Source: Dialister sp. UBA734 (GTDB lineage Bacteria; Bacillota; Negativicutes; Veillonellales; Dialisteraceae). Taken from it: a stretch of 22,970 nucleotides of DNA. Below the pieces are notes generated by a model. That model ran no database searches and was not told the DNA's origin. It saw only the letters and a list, made by a program, of their open reading frames with translations. Of the stretch, positions 1-7,347 are shown piece by piece (position 1 is the stretch's first letter; every line of letters starts with the position of its first letter). The stretch spans positions 1 to 22,970 of the forward strand of contig DBLC01000017.1 of assembly GCA_002297935.1 (NCBI GenBank). Direction: 5' to 3'. A program made the translations under genes and the position numbers.

Positions 1-65
1 CCGAGTAAAACTTGACACATACGCAGCACAATAATACCCCTTTACATAAAGTTTCATGTGAAACA
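1..65. repeat. Truncated repeat module end plus parS-like site
   Basis: The window opens inside a right-hand arm of the intergenic palindrome family: GCACAATAATACCCCTTT at 26-43 matches the usual CAGAATAATAACCTTT end. It is followed at 50-65 by AGTTTCATGTGAAACA, which differs from the parS consensus at the first base and at one central base. The left part of this copy lies outside the window. Confidence 0.75.
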
Positions 66-159
66 TGATGATAGCCGTAACCGCTTTCCTCACTGCTTTC
101 TTCACACCCCTACCAATTCTTGTATATCCCCCTTGTCAAAAAGCCCTATATCTTGTGAA

Positions 160-188
160 TTTACAGATGAAAAAAAGAATGGTAGAAT
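160..188 (+). promoter_or_regulatory. Likely dnaA promoter
   Basis: A -35 hexamer TTTACA (160-165) and a -10 hexamer TAGAAT (183-188) each match the sigma-70 consensus at five of six positions and are separated by exactly 17 bp. Transcription would start near 195, directly on the first DnaA box, so DnaA binding could repress its own gene. The leader would be about 155 nt. Inference from sequence only. Confidence 0.6.
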
Positions 189-192
189 AAAG

Positions 193-312
193 TTATTCAC
201 AAGGTTATGCACTTATCCACAGACCTATTCAATGCAGAAACCTTTCGATGGCATCGAAGCCAATGCACGAAACAGAAAAAACACTATTCACCGTGATTCA
301 CAGTTATTCACA
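193..312 (+). other. oriC: oriC, upstream DnaA-box cluster
   Basis: DnaA-box-like 9-mers lie just upstream of dnaA: TTATTCACA at 193-201, the consensus TTATCCACA at 213-221, and TTATTCACA at 304-312, with weaker relatives such as TTATGCACT at 205-213. This is the upstream half of a bipartite origin; the other half lies between dnaA and dnaN. Position beside dnaA and box clustering are direct observations; origin activity is inferred. Confidence 0.8.
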
Positions 313-350
313 AAGTAAATCACATGGTCACAAGCAAGCGAGGTTATGCT

Positions 351-1961
351 ATGGACTTTTTTCAACTTTGGGATCAAATCCTGGACTACATCGACCAGCA
401 CGATCACCAATACTACCAAATGTTTTCCTACGAAGTATTTCCCCTATCCATGTCGGACACCACACTGACCATTTCGCCGAAACGCCCCTACCTGGTGCGG
501 TGGATTGAAAATGTATATAAGGATAAATTGGAATCCATCATTTTCGATTTGACAGGACAGCATATTTCCTTGGAAATCGTACCGCCTAAGGACCAACCCA
601 TGGGAAATCCTGCGCCGGCGCCCAAAGAAGCAGCCCCGCCGGTGATGCCGCCTATGCCCACCATGGCGGTCCATGAAACACCAGCCACTCCGGAACCGTC
701 TCCGGTGCCACCCATGGAAGAAGAACCGGCGATTTCTTTAGACACCGCGCCATTCCCCGATGATATCGTCCTTCCCGATGTAAACCAGCTGAAACCAAAA
801 ACCGCCGACGAAGTGGTGCTTCCGACCATGGAAGAAGTTTCCGCCACACTCCACGAACCGTCTCTTTTCGATACCATGCCGAATGCAGAACCGAAAAAGA
901 AAAGCAATATGTTCCAGCCTAATCCGGTGAATGAAGAATATACCTTTGAAACTTTTGTTCACGGCAACTGTAACGAAATGGCTTTCCAAGCCGCCAAAGC
1001 GGTGGCCCAGTCGGCCAATCATCCGGAACGGTCGGACCAGAAGCTGAATCCGCTTTTCATTTACGGCCCCTCCGGTTTGGGCAAAACCCACTTGCTTCAT
1101 TCCATTTGCAATTACATCCACGACAACAAGCCCCAACTATCGGTGCTGTTTGTTTCCAGTGAAACCTTCACCAATGAACTGATCGATGCCATCCAGAAAC
1201 AGACCATGCCCAAGTTCCGCGATAAATATCGCAACGTGGATTTCCTTCTCATCGACGATGTGCAGTTCTTCGGTTCCAGAGATTCCACAAAGATGGAAAT
1301 TTTCAATACCTTCAATGATCTGTTTGATAAAAAGAAACACATCATCATGACCAGTGATCGCACCCCGTCGGATATCGAAAAACTGGAAGACCGCCTACAG
1401 AATCGATTCTCCAGCGGGCTGGTGGTTCCTATTTCTCCGCCAGATTATGAAATTTGTTGCATCATTTTGCAGAAACGGGCCGAAAAAAATAAAGTCAATC
1501 TTCCAAAAGACGTCATCGATTACATCGCCAGTCACATCAATAAAAACGTCCGTGAACTGGAAGGGGCGTTTAATAAATTGGTCACCTTCTCTCACATTAA
1601 GAAAGAACCAATCACCTTGGAATTTACCAAAGATGCCCTGAAAGACCAGATTCCCATTGACAACAACCAGGAATTGGACGTGGACTTCATCATCGATACA
1701 GTGTGCGATTACTACGGCGTCAAAAAAGATAAACTGCTTGGCAACGGCCGTCCGAAGAAAATCGTCATTCCCCGGCAGATCGCCATGTACCTGTGCCGCA
1801 CCGAACTGAACGAATCCTATCCAACCCTGCGCGACGCGTTCAAACGAAAAGACCACTCCACCGTACTCTACGCCTGCGAACGAGTCGAAAAAGACCTGGC
1901 CCAGGACCCACAGACTAGAGCGGCGGTGGCGGCGATTCGAAAGAAATTGAAAAGCCGCTAG
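351..1961 (+). CDS. dnaA: Chromosomal replication initiator DnaA
   Basis: DnaA binds DnaA boxes at oriC, oligomerises with ATP, melts the origin and helps load the helicase. The 536-residue product has a short N-terminal domain I (about 1-80), then a long Pro/Glu/Met-rich linker (about 80-185), then an AAA+ domain with Walker A GPSGLGKT (239-246), Walker B LLIDDVQF (299-306) and the NRFSSG arginine-finger segment near 351-356. The C-terminal box-binding domain carries the signature RKDHSTVLYA (about 498-507). I chose ATG 351 because GAGG lies 7 nt upstream; an in-frame ATG at 324 has no ribosome site and would add nine residues. DnaA boxes in the promoter region suggest autoregulation. The gene is followed immediately by a parS-like site and a repeat module. 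Identity is certain; only the start is open. Confidence 0.98.
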   Translation: MDFFQLWDQILDYIDQHDHQYYQMFSYEVFPLSMSDTTLTISPKRPYLVRWIENVYKDKLESIIFDLTGQHISLEIVPPKDQPMGNPAPAPKEAAPPVMPPMPTMAVHETPATPEPSPVPPMEEEPAISLDTAPFPDDIVLPDVNQLKPKTADEVVLPTMEEVSATLHEPSLFDTMPNAEPKKKSNMFQPNPVNEEYTFETFVHGNCNEMAFQAAKAVAQSANHPERSDQKLNPLFIYGPSGLGKTHLLHSICNYIHDNKPQLSVLFVSSETFTNELIDAIQKQTMPKFRDKYRNVDFLLIDDVQFFGSRDSTKMEIFNTFNDLFDKKKHIIMTSDRTPSDIEKLEDRLQNRFSSGLVVPISPPDYEICCIILQKRAEKNKVNLPKDVIDYIASHINKNVRELEGAFNKLVTFSHIKKEPITLEFTKDALKDQIPIDNNQELDVDFIIDTVCDYYGVKKDKLLGNGRPKKIVIPRQIAMYLCRTELNESYPTLRDAFKRKDHSTVLYACERVEKDLAQDPQTRAAVAAIRKKLKSR

Positions 1962-1966
1962 TTTCA

Positions 1967-2192
1967 TGTTTCACGGGAAACGTGAGCGTAAAGGTTATAA
2001 TTCTGCTGATTTCTTCTGTGACACATTTCCTACTATCGCCAGTGACAAGGTTAAAAAGGTTATAAAAGGTTATGAAAATACCGTTTTCCCCATAACCTTT
2101 ATAACCCTTTTGACCCCGACACTCACCGTTACTATTCTATGTTAGAAATAGTAAGAAGCAGAATAATAACCTTTATCATATGAAACCTGACT
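1967..2192. repeat. parS-flanked palindromic module, copy A
   Basis: parS variant TGTTTCACGGGAAACG (1967-1982) lies 5 nt after the dnaA stop codon. The palindrome runs 1990-2174 (185 bp), with inward-facing ends AAAGGTTATAATTCTGCTGA and AGCAGAATAATAACCTTT and the core GGTTATGAAAATACCG. The right parS is decayed (ATATGAAACCTGACTCT, about 2179-2195). The left arm is the type containing the TGTGAYACATTT segment. Confidence 0.9.
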
Positions 2193-2200
2193 CTATCGAA

Positions 2201-2279
2201 CCTAAGTCCCAATCCCTAGGGCCCAGCTACTAATCCCTAATCCCTAATCCCTAATCCCTAGTCACCAGTCACGAGTCAC
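2201..2279. repeat. CTAATCCC / GTCACCAGT simple-repeat block
   Basis: Four exact tandem copies of the heptamer TAATCCC occupy 2231-2258. They are followed by CTAGTCACCAGTCACGAGTCACC, the reverse complement of the GTGACTRG words found at many gene ends here. Purely a repeat description; no function is evident. Confidence 0.85.
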
Positions 2280-2290
2280 CCAAATTCTCC

Positions 2291-2510
2291 TGTGAACAAC
2301 CTCCCGCTAACGACGGTACAACTTTGATGAAAACTTGTGAACAAAGGCGGGGAGGGGAAAAACTGTGAAAACAGTGAACTAAAAAAAAAGTTATTCACGT
2401 TCTTTTAACAAACCGCGAAATTCGAAAAAATCTAACTTTTCACAAAGTTATTCACTTATTCACACCGTACTACTACGGCGACTACTATCTATTATTCATC
2501 ATCGTCATTT
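2291..2510 (+). other. oriC: oriC, dnaA-dnaN half with likely unwinding region
   Basis: DnaA-box-like sites include TGTGAACAA (inverted) at 2291-2299 and 2336-2344, TTATTCACG at 2391-2399, TTATTCACT at 2448-2456 and TTATTCACA at 2456-2464. The last two overlap by one base and are followed at once by CCGTACTACTACGG, ACTACTATCTATTATT and CATCATC (2465-2502), a run of CTA/TAC-like trinucleotides. In Bacillus subtilis, DnaA boxes followed by such DnaA-trios mark the strand-opening site, so I place unwinding here by analogy. The A-tract at 2381-2389 adds to low duplex stability. Confidence 0.7.
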
Positions 2511-2524
2511 TTTAAGGAGCTGCC

Positions 2525-3637
2525 ATGAAAGCCATATTCGACAAATCGGAACTCAGTGCTGCCTTAGACCGCGTACAGCGGGCAGCACAAACCAAAATTA
2601 ACTCCAACACCAACAACGGATTTTTCTTTGCTGCCAAAGAGGGAGAAGTGGAGCTGCAAGCCAATGATTACACCATCGGAATCAAAACCACCTGTGCTGC
2701 CAGCGTAGAAGAAGAGGGCATTCTTGTTATTGCTGCTCCCCAGCTTTTGACCACCATTCGCATGATGCCTGCAGGCAATGTCACCATGGAACAGAAAAAA
2801 GGAGAAAACACCGTCACCTTTACCAGTGGATCCTATATTTCTAAGTTCCCAACACGAGACATGAACGAATTCCCGGAAGTCAAAGAAATCGGTCGGGAGC
2901 AGCATGCCATTGTTCGCACCAAAGACATGGCAGACATGACCAACTTAGTGGCTTTTGCTACTGCTACAGATAAACAGAAACCATTATTTACAGGAGTGCT
3001 CTTTGAAATTCACGACAGCCTCTTTGCCATGGCTGCCACCAATACCCATCGGTTGGCTACCAAAGAAGTGTCCCTGGAAGAAGCCGCACCGGCAGCAGGC
3101 CGTTTCATTGTGCCCGCCAACATCCTGTCCGACGTGGTTCGCATGCTGCCACAGGAAGACGATGACACCGTAGAAATTTCCTGGGCCAACAATCACGTGG
3201 CTTTCACTTTTGGTACCACCTACTTTGTATCCAATCTGATCAATGGGGACTATCCGGATTATCACCGGGTCATTCCGACCCATTTCGATGCCACTGCCAC
3301 CTTGAATCGCAGAGATTTCGAAGAAGCAGTCCGCTTTGTCAGCCCAATTTCCAGAGATGTGAACTACCAGACCATCAATTTCCATTTCACAGGAAATACC
3401 CTGGAAGTCTTTGAAGAAGACCCGCAGATTGGCCGCAGCGATACCTCCATTCCGGTGCAGCTCGAAGGGGACGACCTGTCCATTACGTTCAACTGCAATT
3501 ACATCGAAGACATTTTGAAACATTCTTCGGGAGAAACGGTGATTCTTCACCTGCAGCGCTCCGGCCCGATGCTGGTGGAACAGGAAGAAGATAAAACCTA
3601 TCAGTATGTGGTGACACCGATGAGAGGAAGAAACTAA
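2525..3637 (+). CDS. dnaN: DNA polymerase III beta sliding clamp
   Basis: The product forms the ring-shaped dimer that tethers DNA polymerase III to DNA. At 370 residues it matches the usual bacterial clamp length of about 365-380. The start MKAIFDKSELSAAL and the C-terminal end YVVTPMRGRN are typical of the family, with three consecutive clamp domains of about 120 residues each. ATG 2525 is preceded by AAGGAG at 2514-2519 with a normal gap. The stop codon overlaps the start of the next gene by one base (TAATG), so the two are translationally coupled. Position directly downstream of dnaA and the origin is conserved across Firmicutes. No anomaly seen. Confidence 0.97.
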   Translation: MKAIFDKSELSAALDRVQRAAQTKINSNTNNGFFFAAKEGEVELQANDYTIGIKTTCAASVEEEGILVIAAPQLLTTIRMMPAGNVTMEQKKGENTVTFTSGSYISKFPTRDMNEFPEVKEIGREQHAIVRTKDMADMTNLVAFATATDKQKPLFTGVLFEIHDSLFAMAATNTHRLATKEVSLEEAAPAAGRFIVPANILSDVVRMLPQEDDDTVEISWANNHVAFTFGTTYFVSNLINGDYPDYHRVIPTHFDATATLNRRDFEEAVRFVSPISRDVNYQTINFHFTGNTLEVFEEDPQIGRSDTSIPVQLEGDDLSITFNCNYIEDILKHSSGETVILHLQRSGPMLVEQEEDKTYQYVVTPMRGRN

Positions 3638-3849
3638 TGGAAACCATTCAAATTTACGGCGATTACATCCAGCTGGACCAGCTGCTGAAAAAATTGGACC
3701 TCATTTCCTCCGGCGGAGAAACCGGTCCCTTCCTGGCAGCCCATTCTATTTCGTTGAATGGACAGAAAGTGCATGAAAAGCGGAAGAAGATTCGGGTAGG
3801 TGATGAGCTTTTGATCGATGGGAAAGCCTATGCGATGAAAGCGGAATGA
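3637..3849 (+). CDS. yaaA: S4-domain RNA-binding protein, YaaA/RlbA type
   Basis: A 70-residue protein consisting of little more than one S4 RNA-binding fold. The segment from about residue 11 to 65 has the S4 pattern: YIQLDQLLKKLDLISSG, then SISLNGQKVHEKRKKIRVGD. Family members with this size sit between dnaN and recF in many Firmicutes and are proposed to act in ribosome assembly; the exact role is not established by sequence. The start ATG shares its A with the dnaN stop codon, so expression must depend on dnaN transcription. The next gene, recF, is separated by 477 bp of repeats instead of following directly as it does in Bacillus. Confidence 0.88.
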   Translation: METIQIYGDYIQLDQLLKKLDLISSGGETGPFLAAHSISLNGQKVHEKRKKIRVGDELLIDGKAYAMKAE

Positions 3850-3853
3850 TTTT

Positions 3854-4058
3854 AAAAGGGTATTATTCTGCTGAATTCTTTTAGCTAACAAATCAAATAA
3901 ACCGCCTGTCACAAGGTTAAAAAGGTTATGAAAGGTTATGAGATTTCCGATAGTCTCATAACCCTTCATAACCTTTTCTCTTTGGAAATATGATCATTGA
4001 TTCAAAAACGAGAATAGCACCCAAATAACCTTCTATAACCTATGTTTCACGTGAAACA
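3854..4058. repeat. Palindromic module, copy B (diverged)
   Basis: The left end AAAAGGGTATTATTCTGCTG starts 5 nt after the yaaA stop; there is no left parS. The core GGTTATGAAAGGTTATGAG faces CTCATAACCCTTCATAACC. The right arm is diverged, ending ATAACCTTCTATAACC near 4040 and followed by an exact parS at 4043-4058. Confidence 0.75.
4043..4058. promoter_or_regulatory. parS: parS site, exact consensus
   Basis: TGTTTCACGTGAAACA, a perfect 16-bp palindrome identical to the general bacterial ParB loading-site consensus. It lies at the right edge of module copy B, about 11 kb from parB. Confidence 0.85.
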
Positions 4059-4061
4059 TAA

Positions 4062-4254
4062 CTCTTTTCGAGAAGAAACCTGTGAAACCATCAGAAATAT
4101 CATAACCCTTTATACCCCTTTTCTCTTTGTCATGAAATGATTTGTGAAAAATCGGTAGCTGCACAATCATAACCTTTTGACAAGCCGTGCCATCGAATTG
4201 TTAAATGATCCAAATTATAGAGTATAACCTGTAAGAAATGTTTCCAGTGAAACA
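4062..4254. repeat. Decayed module remnant with parS-like end
   Basis: Scattered pieces of the module persist: CCTGTGAAACCATCAGAAAT, ATAACCCTTTATACCCCTTT and AATCATAACCTTTTGACAAG. The stretch ends in TGTTTCCAGTGAAACA (4239-4254), two substitutions from parS at the centre. No clear paired arms remain, so this is probably a degenerate copy in the recF upstream region. Confidence 0.5.
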
Positions 4255-4288
4255 TGGTATCTGTCTGTTTTAAATCTCCCATTTCGGG

Positions 4289-4294
4289 TATAAT
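4289..4294 (+). promoter_or_regulatory. Possible recF promoter -10
   Basis: An exact TATAAT lies 33 bp before the recF start. No convincing -35 hexamer is visible at the expected distance (TGTTTT at 4266-4271 is poor). It would give recF its own transcript, which fits the 477-bp gap separating it from dnaN-yaaA. Confidence 0.45.
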
Positions 4295-4326
4295 GTAAGA
4301 AATAGACCAAAAGAAAGGACCCCATC

Positions 4327-5403
4327 ATGCTCTGTACATCGCTTCGTCTGATTCATATCAGAAATATGGAAGACAAATCAATAACGCTTGCCCCGGGGAT
4401 GACTCTACTGGTGGGGCCCAATGGGTGCGGCAAAACGAATCTGATCGAAGCGGTGTATTACAGCTCGGTGGGAAAATCGTTTCGCACGTCCAATGACCAG
4501 GAAATGATTCAGTTGGGCCAGGAAGAAGGCACCATTCTTTTGGAATACAAAGTGCACCAGGTGTCTCACCAAATCAAAATCAAATTGTCCCGGCAGCAGG
4601 GGAAGAAACTGTTTTTGAATGACACGGCCATTAAGAAAAAAGAATTGATGGGTCTGTTTCGGACCGTGTTATTCACTCCCGACGAATTGCAGCTCATCAA
4701 AGGGGCACCGCTGTTTCGCCGCCGCTTTTTGGATATGGAAATATCTCAGGTATCTCCTCGGTACTATGAGACACTGATTCGATACAACCGGGCGGTGCAG
4801 CAGCGCAATGCGGAATTTCGAAGAGCCCAATTTCAAAACCGCCGGCCCGATGTGGACATGTGGGACATGCAGATTGCTTCCGGTGCGGCCTACTTGGTGA
4901 AAAAGCGGTGGGAAACGGTGTCGAAAATGAACGACACCGTGCCTGCCATGGAAGCGGTGCTGACCGGCAACCAGGAACAGCTCCAAGTGGCATACCGGCA
5001 GAACGAAGGGGAAGACCATCCGTCCGATATGGAATGGTATCTCAAAGCCCTGTCGGACCATCGGGAAGAAGACGCCCGGCTGTGCCGCACCTCCGTGGGC
5101 CCTCATCGGGATGATTTGCAATTTCTCATGAATGGCATCGATATTTCCGCCTACGGCTCCCAAGGCCAGCAGCGCACCGCCATTTTGGCCATGAAACTGG
5201 CAGAACTGGAATTTATCAAAGAAGAAACCGGCACCTATCCGGTGCTCCTCCTAGACGACATCGGCAGTGAATTGGACACCCAGCGAAGACAGGCCCTGAT
5301 GGGGTATTTAGCGCAGCAGGAAATACAGACCATCATTACGGGAACCGAGTTTTTATCAGATGCGGAGACAATGGAGAGAATACAGTTAAATAGGGGTGAC
5401 TAG
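4327..5403 (+). CDS. recF: DNA replication and repair protein RecF
   Basis: RecF is an SMC/ABC-type ATPase that binds gapped DNA and helps load RecA during repair of stalled replication. The 358-residue product has Walker A GPNGCGKT (30-37), the ABC signature SQGQQRT (278-284) and Walker B LLLDDIGSELD (307-317), all intact and of family length. AAAGG lies about 9 nt before ATG 4327. The C-terminus is LNRGD followed by a TAG stop that is itself part of a GTGACTAGTGACTAG repeat, so the last codons appear to be repeat-derived. The origin-proximal position is conserved, but gyrB and gyrA, which often follow recF, are absent here. Confidence 0.96.
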   Translation: MLCTSLRLIHIRNMEDKSITLAPGMTLLVGPNGCGKTNLIEAVYYSSVGKSFRTSNDQEMIQLGQEEGTILLEYKVHQVSHQIKIKLSRQQGKKLFLNDTAIKKKELMGLFRTVLFTPDELQLIKGAPLFRRRFLDMEISQVSPRYYETLIRYNRAVQQRNAEFRRAQFQNRRPDVDMWDMQIASGAAYLVKKRWETVSKMNDTVPAMEAVLTGNQEQLQVAYRQNEGEDHPSDMEWYLKALSDHREEDARLCRTSVGPHRDDLQFLMNGIDISAYGSQGQQRTAILAMKLAELEFIKEETGTYPVLLLDDIGSELDTQRRQALMGYLAQQEIQTIITGTEFLSDAETMERIQLNRGD

Positions 5404-5424
5404 TGACTAGTCTACCAGTCACCA
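5396..5424. repeat. GTGACTAG repeat block over the recF stop
   Basis: GTGACTAGTGACTAGTC followed by the inverted form ACCAGTCACC. The first unit supplies the final Asp codon and the TAG stop of recF. Confidence 0.8.
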
Positions 5425-5433
5425 ATAGAGTCA

Positions 5434-5641
5434 TGTTTCACGGGAAACATGACTCTATTGGTTATTATTTTGCTTTATACTATTTCTAACATAGTGCTGC
5501 AAACGTGAGCGATGGGGTTAAAAAGGTTATAAAGGGTTATGCGAAAACGGTATCCCCATAACCTTATATAACCTTTTTAACCTTGATACTAACGATAGAA
5601 AGAAATGTTTCACAGAAGAAATCAGTAGAATAATAACCTTT
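5434..5641. repeat. Palindromic module, copy C (left parS only)
   Basis: TGTTTCACGGGAAACA (5434-5449) lies inside a longer inverted repeat with ATAGAGTCA and TGACTCTAT arms. The palindrome is 5457-5641 (185 bp). The arm containing TTTCTAACATAG is on the left and the arm containing TGTTTCACAGAAG is on the right, the opposite orientation to copy A. No right parS is present. Confidence 0.88.
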
Positions 5642-5755
5642 ACTATACTTGGCACATTCGAGCAACCTGAGAAACCTGAGAATCCTGAGCAACCTGTAAC
5701 CTCTAGCGAAATCATTTCTTATGTTTAGCTGCATGGAAAGTAGGTGAGAGTCACA

Positions 5756-6655
5756 ATGGACGAAGACAAACGGCCTTCTGGCAAGCGGTATCGGAAGATG
5801 GATTCCATCACCAATGTGTTTAAGCAATGGGAAGCGGAGCATCAGTTGTTTGGACACGATGGGTTCCGATTCTTTTTGCTGCAAAAGCGGTGGGAGAAAA
5901 TCGTGGGGCACGTGATGGCCAAAGAATCCTATATTTCCAGTTACAAAAAAGAAATCCTTTTCGTCACGGTCACCAATTCGGTTTTCATGCAGCAGCTGTA
6001 CATGATGCAGGCTGACATTTTGCAGGAACTGGCAAAAGATGATTTTGGCAAGCAGTTCAAAGAAATTCATTTCATTGCCGGCCCGCGGAAGAAGAAATAT
6101 AAAACCATGACCACCTTGGACCCGATCAATCGGAACATTGAGAAAGAACAGGTCATGTACAACCAGACCTTGTCAGACGGGGAGAACCAGTGGATTCAAA
6201 AGTGGGTCCAAGGCCATGTGCCTAACGAAACCATTCGCGAGCCTTTTGCGCACATGATGAGGGAAGTGCTGAAAATTCGCAAAGGGGAATTGGCCCACGG
6301 GTACCATCCCTGTGCCATGTGCGGCTGCCTGTGTCCCCAGGACAAACAACTTTGCCCCGCTTGCGAACGGAAATTACGAAAAACAAACCAAAACCGGGTG
6401 ACCTTGCTTTTGAAAGAACATCCCCACCTGACCTATCAGGAAGTGCGGCAAATCTTAGGCTGCGATTACGGCCAATACCAGAAAGCCCGGGACATCCTGA
6501 TTCATCGCTATAAAGAAAATATATTTCATAAATTTGCAACCGAAGAAGAAAAACGAAAACTCTTGGCTATTTTACTCCACAAACCCATGCAGACCATTAC
6601 GAAAGAAGAGGCCAGGGAAACATTGCGGAAAATGCCGCAGAAGTGGTGGAAGTGA
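5756..6655 (+). CDS. DUF721 (DciA-type) protein with zinc ribbon
   Basis: The N-terminal part (about 15-105) fits the DUF721/DciA family: a short helix with VFKQW, then FRFFLLQKRWEKIVG, then a strand region with LFVTVTNSVFMQQLYMM. DciA proteins are proposed loaders of the replicative helicase in bacteria lacking DnaC/DnaI, and the position after recF supports a replication role. Unusually, the protein is 299 residues and continues into a CxxC-x10-CxxC zinc-ribbon (C186, C189, C200, C203) and a helical tail with helix-turn-helix-like spacing (HPHLTYQEVRQILGC, about 223-237). I chose ATG 5756 because AGGTGA lies 8 nt upstream; a GTG at 5744 overlaps that ribosome site. Function of the C-terminal half is unknown. 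Confidence 0.82.
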   Translation: MDEDKRPSGKRYRKMDSITNVFKQWEAEHQLFGHDGFRFFLLQKRWEKIVGHVMAKESYISSYKKEILFVTVTNSVFMQQLYMMQADILQELAKDDFGKQFKEIHFIAGPRKKKYKTMTTLDPINRNIEKEQVMYNQTLSDGENQWIQKWVQGHVPNETIREPFAHMMREVLKIRKGELAHGYHPCAMCGCLCPQDKQLCPACERKLRKTNQNRVTLLLKEHPHLTYQEVRQILGCDYGQYQKARDILIHRYKENIFHKFATEEEKRKLLAILLHKPMQTITKEEARETLRKMPQKWWK

Positions 6656-6681
6656 GGATTTGGGTGGTATCGCTAGAGTCA

Positions 6682-6914
6682 TGTTTCACGGGAAACAATG
6701 GTGGTAAAGGTTATAATTCTACTGATCTCTATATCTAACATAGAGTAGAAACGGTGAGCGACAAGGTTAAACTGGTTATACAAGGTTATGGGATACCGTA
6801 TTTCCAATAACCCATCATAACCTTTATAACCTTGTCACTGGCGATAGCAGAAAATGTTTCACAGAAGAAATCAGCAGAATCATAACCTTTCCATGGATTG
6901 TTTCATGTGAAACA
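6682..6914. repeat. parS-flanked palindromic module, copy D
   Basis: Left parS variant TGTTTCACGGGAAACA (6682-6697), palindrome 6706-6890 (185 bp), right parS variant TGTTTCATGTGAAACA (6899-6914). Start-to-start distance between the two parS sites is 217 bp. The TCTAACATAG arm is on the left. The right parS is shared with the adjoining half copy E. Confidence 0.92.
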
Positions 6915-7019
6915 TTGGTGGTAAAGGTTATGTTTCTGTTGATTGCTACATCTAACATAGAAGCATATCGGCGTGCGACAGGGGTATAAAAGGTTATACA
7001 AGGTTATGGGGAAAACGGT
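6899..7019. repeat. Half palindromic module, copy E
   Basis: Begins at the shared parS variant and continues as a normal left arm from GTAAAGGTTATGTTTCTGTT (6922-6941) to the core GGTTATGGGGAAAACGGTG near 7019. The matching right arm is missing; an unrelated hairpin follows instead. Confidence 0.8.
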
Positions 7020-7036
7020 GGTCTCAAATTTCTTTT

Positions 7037-7093
7037 GTGTCACAGTCACTAGCTGTTAGCTCCTAGCGACTAATCGGCTAGCAGCTGTGACAC
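7037..7093. repeat. Inverted repeat replacing the right arm of copy E
   Basis: GTGTCACAG (7037-7045) pairs with CTGTGACAC (7085-7093), and inside it AGCTGTTAGC (7051-7060) pairs with GCTAGCAGCT (7077-7086) with one mismatch. The two outer arms could form one imperfect hairpin. There is no T-tract, so a terminator role is not supported. Confidence 0.6.
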
Positions 7094-7106
7094 TGGCGAA
7101 CTCCGG

Positions 7107-7140
7107 GCCTAATCCCTAGGGCCTAGCTACTAGATACTAG
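7107..7140. repeat. CTAATCCCTAGGGC simple-repeat block
   Basis: GGCCTAATCCCTAGGGCCTA then GCTACTAGATACTAG, the same word set seen at 11298-11322 and, inverted, at 18271-18320. It lies immediately left of module copy F. Confidence 0.7.
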
Positions 7141-7347
7141 TTTCATGTAAAACAATGGATTGAAAGGTTATGATTCTGCTGATTTCTTTTGTAAAACATT
7201 TTCTGCTACAGCAAGAGACAAGGTTATAAAGGTTATAAAGGGTTATGGGAAATACGGTAGCCCCATAACCTTTTATAACCCTTTTAACCTTGTCTCTTAC
7301 CGTTGCTATTCTATGTTAGAAATAGAAATTAGCACAATAATAACCTT
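7139..7347. repeat. Palindromic module, copy F
   Basis: A weak parS-like AGTTTCATGTAAAACA (7139-7154) precedes the palindrome 7163-7347 (185 bp). Its core GGTTATGGGAAATACGGTAGC faces CCCCATAACCTTTTATAACC. The arm with GTAAAACATTTTCTGCTA is on the left. No right parS survives; the module ends about 65 bp before the PPK2 start codon. Confidence 0.85.

Noticed and set aside
324..350. Longer dnaA starting at ATG 324
   Set aside because: No ribosome site before 324, while ATG 351 has GAGG at 7 nt and begins at the conserved domain I.
58..508. Two small + strand reading frames (58-318 and 248-508) upstream of and overlapping dnaA
   Set aside because: They run through DnaA boxes, the promoter and the dnaA start, have no ribosome sites, and their translations lack any protein-like pattern.
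1395..1967. Long antisense reading frames opposite dnaA, dnaN, ppk2, ompA and others
   Set aside because: They are shadows of the real genes: composition biased to His/Phe/Gly, no ribosome sites, no domains.
1990..2174. Modules acting as ordinary intrinsic terminators
   Set aside because: Arms are long and A/T-rich without a U-run after a compact GC stem, and some copies lie upstream of genes; termination may occur but is not the evident purpose.
2231..2258. Telomere of a linear replicon
   Set aside because: Only four heptamers, internal, between dnaA and dnaN, and explained by expansion of a word found elsewhere in the window.
5527..5715. Similar small reading frames in module copies (5527-5715 minus, 13984-14181 plus, 18666-18854 minus, 7160-7426 plus, 16021-16233 minus)
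   Set aside because: Their translations resemble each other (for example LKRLYKVM) only because the repeat DNA is the same; they lack ribosome sites and differ in frame ends, so a shared small protein is not supported.
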